A DNA stretch of 28,046 nt from the NCBI GenBank assembly GCA_964461885.1, contig CAYWVY010000025.1:1-28046 (forward strand), given 5' to 3'. Position numbers and translations under genes: made by a program. Shown piece after piece: positions 23,353 to 28,046 of this stretch (position 1 is its first letter; each line of letters starts with the position of its first letter). Under the pieces are notes generated by a model. It was not told the DNA's origin. It made no database searches and saw only the letters and a program-made list of their open reading frames with translations. The DNA is from UBA288 sp964461885 (lineage in GTDB: Archaea; Halobacteriota; Methanomicrobia; Methanomicrobiales; Methanospirillaceae).

Positions 23353-23520
23353 TCATCCCGCCTCCTCTCCTGCTGGCGCGCCCCGCGTGCGGCGGTACGG
23401 GTGGTACTGGCGGTAGGTGCGGTACCAGTCCCGGAGAGACAAGATCGGCTCCGTCTCCGCCGTCTTCGTCCCGACAGTCCCGGAAGCCGTGCGCCGGTAC
23501 GACCAGTACGGCCGGCACAC
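23353..23520 (-). CDS. Possible 55-residue Tyr/Arg-rich protein (doubtful)
   Basis: Downstream of dapF a GTG at 23520 opens a 55-residue frame. It contains PYWSYRRT, and later YRTYRQYHPYRRT, in which Y-x-x is repeated four times because the DNA repeats every 9 bases at 23394-23424. GAGGCGGG lies about 13 bases before the start. Its TGA at 23353-23355 overlaps an ATG at 23356 that opens a further 37-residue frame preceded by GGAGAGGAGG. The overlap and ribosome-site-like sequence argue for translation; the small size and lack of known relatives argue against. Confidence 0.25.
   Translation of the reverse strand: MCRPYWSYRRTASGTVGTKTAETEPILSLRDWYRTYRQYHPYRRTRGAPAGEEAG
23394..23424. repeat. Four-unit 9-base tandem repeat (GGTAC core)
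   Basis: GGTA begins at 23394, 23403, 23412 and 23421, exactly 9 bases apart, with partly conserved flanks (GGTACGGGT, GGTACTGGC, GGTAGGTGC, GGTACCAGT). Two further looser GTAC occurrences lie at 23497-23508. Confidence 0.7.
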
Positions 23521-23540
23521 CCGGTCCCGCCTCGGCGGTC

Positions 23541-24362
23541 TCAGAGTGAGACGACGCCCGAGAAGACCGTCTCGGCCGGCCCGGTCATGGTCGTCTCGTG
23601 CCCGACCGCGATCGTGAGCGGGCCGCCTGTCGTCTCGACCTCGACCGTTGCGCCCACGAGCCCGAGCCGGGAGGCGATCGCGGCCGAAGCGGTCGCGCCG
23701 GTGCCGCAGGAGAGGGTCTCGGCCTCGACCCCGCGCTCGAACGTCCGGACGCGGATGGCGCCGGGCCCCGTGACCTGGACAAAGTTCACGTTCGCCCCCT
23801 CGGGAAACGAGGAGTGGCTCCGGATCGCGGGCGCGACGGCCTCGAGGTCGATCGCGTCGAGGTCCTCGACGAAGACGACCGCGTGCGGCACGCCCGTGTT
23901 CACGGCCCGGACCTCGTGCCCGTCGACCTCCTCGAGGTACTCCCCGTCTCCCAGGGCCGGGATCGCGCTGCGCTCGAAGGCCGGGTCGGGCATACCGATC
24001 GTCGCCTCGAAGGCGCCGTCCTCGTCGTACCCGGCCTCCACCGGGACCGGGCCCGCCCCGGTCTCCACGACGAACGCCTCGCCCGCGTACTCGCGGTCGA
24101 CCGCGTACTTCGCCAGGCACCGGACCCCGTTGCCGCACATCTCCGCCTCGGAGCCGTCGGGCTGGAGGAGGCGCATCCGCAGGTCCCCGCCGTCGCCCCT
24201 CGACAGGAAGAGGATGCCGTCGCCCCCGATCCCGAAGCGCCGGTCGCAGTAGAGCCGGGCGAACTCGGGCTTCATCGGCTCGGGGACGACCACTCTCGCG
24301 TACTCGTCGATCAGCACGAAGTCGTTGCCGTTTCCGTGGAGCTTCTCAAAGGGCAGGTCCAT
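23541..24362 (-). CDS. dapF: Diaminopimelate epimerase
   Basis: From the ATG at 24362 the protein has 273 residues with the classical DapF pattern: FEKLHGNGNDFVLIDE at the N-terminus, RRFGIGGDGI, the first catalytic Cys in EMCGNGVRCLAKY, NTGVPHAVVFV, GANVNFVQV, and the second catalytic Cys in LSCGTGATASA. It converts LL- to meso-diaminopimelate, the lysine precursor. An ATG at 24392 would add ten residues. The gene follows the RuBisCO gene by 15-45 bases on the same strand and is probably co-transcribed with it, though no metabolic connection is evident. No strong ribosome binding site is visible at either start. Confidence 0.92.
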   Translation of the reverse strand: MDLPFEKLHGNGNDFVLIDEYARVVVPEPMKPEFARLYCDRRFGIGGDGILFLSRGDGGDLRMRLLQPDGSEAEMCGNGVRCLAKYAVDREYAGEAFVVETGAGPVPVEAGYDEDGAFEATIGMPDPAFERSAIPALGDGEYLEEVDGHEVRAVNTGVPHAVVFVEDLDAIDLEAVAPAIRSHSSFPEGANVNFVQVTGPGAIRVRTFERGVEAETLSCGTGATASAAIASRLGLVGATVEVETTGGPLTIAVGHETTMTGPAETVFSGVVSL

Positions 24363-24407
24363 GTGAAAAGAGGATGGGGCCCGGCCGCTCATCTAGGTGC
24401 CGACGCC

Positions 24408-25625
24408 TCAGGACCGCGCCGCCGAGGACCCCCACTTCTGGATCGCCTGTTCGAGCTCGTAGTGGTCTTTCGCGTACTCCTCGGCGGAAACGCCCTCCAT
24501 GAAGGCGTCCACGGCCTGGCGCATCGCGCGGGCGCCAGCCGCGGTTCCGCCGGGGTGACCGTGGATCCCCCCGCCGGCCTGGAGCACAAGGTCCGTGCCA
24601 AGCGCCGCGAGTTCGGCCGCGACCTTGCCCGGGTGCAGTCCGCCCGAGGAGACCGGGAAGACCTGTTTCAGGCCGTAGCAGCGGCAGAGCAGGGCCTCGT
24701 TATCGCCGCGGATCTCCTCGACCGGGACGTGTCCCATCTTGCCCGATGCCGTCCCCGTGTGAAGCTGATCGCCCCCGACCATCCGCACGAGCCGGGCGAG
24801 GGGGCGCATCGCGATACCGTGGTCGGGGCTCCGGGTCATCGCGGCGTGCATGGTGCGGTGGATGTGGAGCGGGACCTTGATCGACGGGTCCTCGGCGAGC
24901 GCCTGGACCGCGTCGAAGCCGGAGGTGAGCACGTCGACCATCAGCATGTTCGCGCCCTGCTCGAGCGCGGACTCGGCCCGCTCCAGGATCCGGTCGGCCC
25001 GGGTCGAGATGTTGACCGCGTACAGGACGTGCCGCCCCGTCTCGGACTGCGCCTCGTCGAGCCGGGCCATCACGGCGACCACGCGGTCGACGAGCGGGCA
25101 GAACGCCTGGTTTGTCAAAGTCTCGTCGTCCTTGATCAGGTCCACGCCCCCGATCGCGGCCTCGTAAGCGACCTTCGCCGTGTCCTCGGGCGAAAGGCCG
25201 ACCTTCGGTTTGATGATAGTGCCGACGTGCGGCCGCTTCGTGGTCCCGACGAGCCGCCGGACGCCTTCCATCCCGAACTTTGGACCGTGGAACGGCGCCA
25301 CGAGCGTGTCGGGGTACTCGACGTCGAGGAGCCGTACCGATTCGAGCCGGCCGAGCCCGAAGAGGTTGCCGGCGAAGACCGAGAGGTACTGGGCGACGTT
25401 CCCCGGCTCGAAGATCTCGACGGGGTACCGGATCCGCGTTACGTAGCCCGTACCATGAGGCTCTACCGACTCGACCACGCCGTCGAGCCGGCGGATGTAC
25501 TCAGTCGTGGTCGAGATGTCGGTCCAGGTCCCCGTCGTCTCCTCCTCGGCGAGCGCCTGTGCGGCGAACTCGGGGGTCGTGTCGGCGCGGGGGTGGTAGT
25601 AGTAGGTTGCGAACAGGTCGGCCAT
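24408..25625 (-). CDS. rbcL: Form III ribulose-1,5-bisphosphate carboxylase
   Basis: The protein has 405 residues from the ATG at 25625. All active-site blocks are present: GTIIKPKVGLSPED, the carbamylated-Lys and metal motif GGVDLIKDDETLTNQ, HIHRTMHAAMTRSPDHGIAM, loop 6 GTASGKMG and the phosphate-binding SSGGLHPGK and QAGGGIHGHPGGTAAGA. Motifs and length match archaeal form III enzymes, which carboxylate RuBP formed from nucleoside/AMP breakdown or a reductive hexulose-phosphate cycle, giving two 3-phosphoglycerates. GGTGAG 5 bases before the ATG and a CATATA box about 40 bases upstream fix the start; an in-frame extension to 25718 is outside the transcript. DapF follows on the same strand, and the R15P isomerase lies upstream. 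Confidence 0.95.
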   Translation of the reverse strand: MADLFATYYYHPRADTTPEFAAQALAEEETTGTWTDISTTTEYIRRLDGVVESVEPHGTGYVTRIRYPVEIFEPGNVAQYLSVFAGNLFGLGRLESVRLLDVEYPDTLVAPFHGPKFGMEGVRRLVGTTKRPHVGTIIKPKVGLSPEDTAKVAYEAAIGGVDLIKDDETLTNQAFCPLVDRVVAVMARLDEAQSETGRHVLYAVNISTRADRILERAESALEQGANMLMVDVLTSGFDAVQALAEDPSIKVPLHIHRTMHAAMTRSPDHGIAMRPLARLVRMVGGDQLHTGTASGKMGHVPVEEIRGDNEALLCRCYGLKQVFPVSSGGLHPGKVAAELAALGTDLVLQAGGGIHGHPGGTAAGARAMRQAVDAFMEGVSAEEYAKDHYELEQAIQKWGSSAARS

Positions 25626-25662
25626 GGTTCTCACCGGATCTGAGGGGTTTAGGCATGTGCAG

Positions 25663-25673
25663 GGTATATGCCT
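25663..25673 (-). promoter_or_regulatory. TATA box of the RuBisCO-dapF operon
   Basis: GGCATATACCC on the minus strand is centred about 40 bases before the RuBisCO ATG. It predicts a leader of roughly 17 bases that includes GGTGAG. Confidence 0.6.
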
Positions 25674-26029
25674 TTCTCCATGCGGCGGGCGGGGCTTGCT
25701 GTCCTCACCGTCCCTCACGGTTATGCTGATGCATGAGGCTCCCGGCGTCCTGGCGGCGTTTCTGCGTCCGCTCCTGTTCCGGCCGGATCGAAAAGTTCGG
25801 CGGCGACCTGTCGATAGTGATCTCCGGGATACTGCGGTCCGAAGCCGGTCGTCCGTCGCTCAACGGCAAGTGGCCCCGTGGTCCGCCGTCTGTACCGACG
25901 CCAGGTGTCCCCGGCAATCCCGACCTGGTGGAGGCGTCGTCTGCCTCGAACGGAGCCTCCGGGATCAGGCTGCGCTCTCCCTGTTGGTGGTCGTTGACGA
26001 CACGACGGTTTTTCCCTGCGCGGTATGGG
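25674..26029. other. Gene-poor interval between RuBisCO and the R15P isomerase
   Basis: About 350 bases without a supported gene. Frames on both strands are low quality; a 70-residue minus-strand frame ending at 25705 has no recognised motif. The interval separates two enzymes of one pathway that share orientation. Confidence 0.45.
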
Positions 26030-26992
26030 TCAGCCCCTCTCGCTGCGCTGGTGGAACTCCTCGATCGACCACCCGAGGTAGTCGCGGATGATCAGCCAGG
26101 CCATCGAGGGTGGGATCGCGCCCGCCTCCGTGATGATCAGATCCACGTATTCGGCGGGGGTCACGTCGAAGGCCGGGTTCCGGACCCTGACATGGGGCAG
26201 AGTCGCCGCGATCTCGTCCGAGAGCACCTCGGAAGCAGGTCGCTCCTCGATCGGGATCCGGTCCCCGCGGAGAGTGAAGGGCGCGAACTTGTAGGTCTCG
26301 GCCGCGACCACGACATTCGTAGCCGCCTCGTGGGCCGCGAGCGCGATCGGAGCCGTGCCAATCTTGTTTGCGACCGCGCCGTTCACGGTGATGGCGTCGG
26401 CTCCGACGATGACGAGGTCGACCTCGTTCACGAACGACCGCGCGGCAGAGTCGACGATGTAGTTGGTCCGGATCCCCTCATCGTTCAGGCGTCGGATCGT
26501 CAACAGCCCCTGCCCTCTTGGCCGGACCTCGGTCGCGAAGACCTCGATCGCCTTGCCCTGCCGGTGGGCCGCGACGATGCAGGCGAGGGCGGCCTCGGAG
26601 TTGCAGTGGGTCATGACTACGTCGCCGTCGAGAATCTGCCGGGCACCGAACTCACCGATCTTCTCGACCGCGCCGAACGAGGACGCGATAAACGCCCGGG
26701 CGCGCTCGTGGAGCGCAGCCCTCGCGTCCTCGAGCGGGAGATCGGGCTCGAGGGTCCGCATCACGGCCCTGACTGCGTTCGGAAGCGAGACCGCGGTCGG
26801 TCGGGTCGCGACCAGCAGGTCCGCGGCCTGCCGCATCTCGATCCGGAACTCGTCGAGCGTTGTTGCTGTTAGGCGTGCAGCATGGGCGTCGAGTGCCTCG
26901 ACCGCGGCCCGGGCGATTCGCCCGGCCCCGCGGATCTCCATGCTTCGGATCCCGTCCGCCGTCTCCTCCAGCGTCATGTCAGCGTCAATCAT
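26030..26992 (-). CDS. Ribose-1,5-bisphosphate isomerase (eIF2B alpha/beta/delta-like)
   Basis: The protein has 320 residues from the ATG at 26992. It belongs to the eIF2B-like isomerase superfamily: an N-terminal helical domain (EIRGAGRIARAAVEAL), then DGDVVMTHCNSEAALACI with the catalytic Cys, VFATEVRPRGQG, LVIVGADAITVNGAVANKIGT with the catalytic Asp, and YVDLIITEAGAIPPSMAWLI. Archaeal members close to this convert ribose-1,5-bisphosphate to RuBP, the substrate of the neighbouring form III RuBisCO; methylthioribose-1-phosphate isomerase is the alternative. The proximity to rbcL favours the R15P role. It is divergent from a HAD phosphatase with only 40 bases between the starts, so both promoters must overlap. 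In-frame extensions beyond 26992 run into that gene. Confidence 0.9.
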   Translation of the reverse strand: MIDADMTLEETADGIRSMEIRGAGRIARAAVEALDAHAARLTATTLDEFRIEMRQAADLLVATRPTAVSLPNAVRAVMRTLEPDLPLEDARAALHERARAFIASSFGAVEKIGEFGARQILDGDVVMTHCNSEAALACIVAAHRQGKAIEVFATEVRPRGQGLLTIRRLNDEGIRTNYIVDSAARSFVNEVDLVIVGADAITVNGAVANKIGTAPIALAAHEAATNVVVAAETYKFAPFTLRGDRIPIEERPASEVLSDEIAATLPHVRVRNPAFDVTPAEYVDLIITEAGAIPPSMAWLIIRDYLGWSIEEFHQRSERG

Positions 26993-27032
26993 TACATGTT
27001 GGACCGTGTACAAAGATGTTGGTATCACCGAC

Positions 27033-27872
27033 ATGACATCTGCGCGCATTGCCGTCGTCTTCGACTCGGCCGGGACCCTGCTCAGCACGTGGCGTACGGC
27101 GAAGGATGTGCTCACCGGGGAGGTCATGCCCGATGTCCAGACCACGACCCTGACCACGGAGTCGCCGGACCGGGTGCTGACCATGCTCCCCGTGAGGCCC
27201 CGGGACGTGATGGCCGAACCGACTGCGACCCTCCTCTCGACCTATCTCGCCGCCAACGAGTTCAGCTACGCCGTCTCCTGTGCGAACCGCGCAGTCTCGT
27301 TCGACGAGGTCGGCGCCGCCCTCTTCGGCGATCGACGCGCCCGGGTCGGCGACCTCCAGGACTGTATCCGGGCGGTCTGGGTGTGCTGCCGGGACCAGCC
27401 GGCCGTGGCCCTGAACGCGGGCGTGATCGTGAACCTGGCCCTCCCCGGGGTCGAGTACACGATCGCGACCGGCGGCGTGCCGTTCCCGGGGGCGGTCGAG
27501 GCGATCCGGGGCCTTGGCGTGCTCGGGGCCGATGTCTACGTCGCCTCGGGGGACCGGGTCGATAAGCTCCTGCCCATGACGCGGATCCTCGGCATCCCTG
27601 ACGACCGGGTCCACGGCACGGCCACTCCGTCCGGAAAGGCCGCGATCGTCCGCAGGCTCAACAAACGCTACGACCGGGTCCTGATGGTCGGTGACGGCGA
27701 GAACGACGTCGCGGCCATGCGCGAGGCGGACCTTGGCATTCTCTCCCTGCAGCAGCCGGGCGAGCGATCGGCGTCGGTCAGGGATGCGGCCGGCCGGACC
27801 ATCACGGATCTGGCCCAGGTCGTCGACATCGTGGCCGGGCTTTCGGACGAACTGAAGGCAGATAAAAGATAA
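27033..27872 (+). CDS. Soluble P-type-ATPase-like HAD phosphatase (MJ0968 type)
   Basis: The protein has 279 residues from the ATG at 27033. The HAD motifs are VVFDSAGTLL (motif I, nucleophile Asp 10, with Ala at the usual acid/base Asp position), ASGDR (motif II), a Lys in GKAAIVRRLNK (motif III) and LMVGDGENDVAAM (motif IV). The segment PGVEYTIATGG is also typical of the MJ0968 group, which resembles the P-type ATPase phosphorylation domain without a membrane part. Such proteins hydrolyse phosphoesters in vitro; the physiological substrate is unknown. It is divergent from the R15P isomerase, 40 bases apart. The next gene, an ABC ATPase, starts 41 bases after its stop. Confidence 0.88.
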   Translation: MTSARIAVVFDSAGTLLSTWRTAKDVLTGEVMPDVQTTTLTTESPDRVLTMLPVRPRDVMAEPTATLLSTYLAANEFSYAVSCANRAVSFDEVGAALFGDRRARVGDLQDCIRAVWVCCRDQPAVALNAGVIVNLALPGVEYTIATGGVPFPGAVEAIRGLGVLGADVYVASGDRVDKLLPMTRILGIPDDRVHGTATPSGKAAIVRRLNKRYDRVLMVGDGENDVAAMREADLGILSLQQPGERSASVRDAAGRTITDLAQVVDIVAGLSDELKADKR

Positions 27873-27913
27873 TATCGTAGATCAGCCACACTTACAGGTA
27901 GGGACGCATCACA

Positions 27914-28046
27914 ATGACCGCATTGATCACCATACGGGACCTTTCCATGGTCTTCGACGGCACCGAGGCCCTCAAGAAGATCAGTTTCGAGATCGGCGAA
28001 GGCGAGATCGTTGGGATCATCGGCCGTTCGGGAGCGGGCAAGACCG
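27914..28046 (+). CDS. N-terminus of an ABC-type ATPase, probably methyl-CoM reductase component A2 (truncated)
   Basis: Forty-four codons are visible before the window ends. They read MTALITIRDLSMVFDG, then EALKKISFEIGEGEIVGIIG and the Walker A motif GRSGAGKT. The spacing of the first strand, the aromatic A-loop region (VF) and the P-loop is normal for an ABC ATPase. The GxSGAGK version of Walker A and the overall wording resemble component A2 (AtwA), the tandem ABC protein that activates methyl-coenzyme M reductase with ATP; another ABC transporter ATPase remains possible until the rest is read. AGGTAGGG lies about 10 bases before the ATG, and an AT-rich GATAATAT box overlaps the end of the preceding gene. 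Confidence 0.8.
   Translation, partial: MTALITIRDLSMVFDGTEALKKISFEIGEGEIVGIIGRSGAGKT

Noticed and set aside
23598..25643. A 681-codon plus-strand frame opposite dapF and RuBisCO
   Set aside because: It is antisense to two enzymes with intact catalytic motifs; such long shadows are expected at this GC content.
25705..25917. A 70-residue minus-strand frame between RuBisCO and the isomerase
   Set aside because: It overlaps the 25.7 kb non-coding region, has no motif and no ribosome binding site, and its composition matches shadow frames.

Overview
The window is high-GC archaeal DNA. Its gene content points to a methanogen, most likely of the order Methanomicrobiales. The evidence is a proteasome-activating AAA ATPase ending in a HbYX-type tail, a form III RuBisCO, a ribose-1,5-bisphosphate isomerase-like protein, a ferredoxin:thioredoxin reductase-rubredoxin fusion, a soluble P-type-ATPase-like HAD phosphatase of the MJ0968 kind, a DUF5806 protein, and the N-terminus of an ABC ATPase that resembles methyl-CoM reductase component A2. 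Archaeal TATA-like boxes, often placed so that transcripts would be leaderless, and GGTGA-type ribosome binding sites support this. The order is an inference from gene content; no rRNA is present.

Layout. 0-4.7 kb: the 3' end of an unknown gene, a small membrane protein, a DUF1232 protein, an LctP-family permease, an OsmC-like protein, a frameshifted DUF2892-like gene and a small lipoprotein. 4.7-7.3 kb (minus): a tightly overlapping operon of DUF5806, MobB with a MoaE-like tail, and a phosphoglucosamine/phosphomanno-mutase. 7.3-8.15 kb: gene-poor DNA around a tRNA-Arg(GCG). 8.15-10.3 kb: a YugP-type membrane zinc peptidase, a PrxQ/Bcp peroxiredoxin and a membrane-anchored metallophosphoesterase. 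10.7-14.7 kb: a DUF4956, CotH kinase/beta-helix, VTC operon. 14.75-17.2 kb: a PLP aminotransferase and a redox cluster (glutaredoxin-like, FTR-rubredoxin, four-cysteine thioredoxin-like). 17.2-19.9 kb (minus): the aconitase X swivel subunit (DUF126), IlvD and a beta-carbonic anhydrase. 19.9-22.5 kb: PAN, an unknown partner gene and a TIGR00266/AIM24 protein. 22.5-23.5 kb: a decayed C-terminus of an Eco57I-like restriction-modification enzyme and a tiny repeat-bearing ORF. 23.5-27 kb (minus): RuBisCO with DapF, and the R15P isomerase. 27-28 kb: the HAD phosphatase and the truncated ABC ATPase.

How the genes work together. The most coherent candidate for an under-described system is DUF4956-CotH-VTC. 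A polytopic membrane protein, a membrane-anchored extracytoplasmic CotH kinase with a beta-helix, and a VTC polyphosphate-polymerase domain are encoded with a 3-nt gap and then a 4-nt overlap. RuBisCO III and the R15P isomerase are consecutive enzymes of nucleoside/AMP salvage to 3-phosphoglycerate, or parts of the related reductive hexulose-phosphate cycle; AMP phosphorylase and phosphoribulokinase are not in the window. The Grx/FTR/Trx-like genes look like a ferredoxin-driven thiol-reducing chain. Several intergenic stretches (7.3-8.1, 10.3-10.7 and 25.6-26.0 kb) show no convincing gene.
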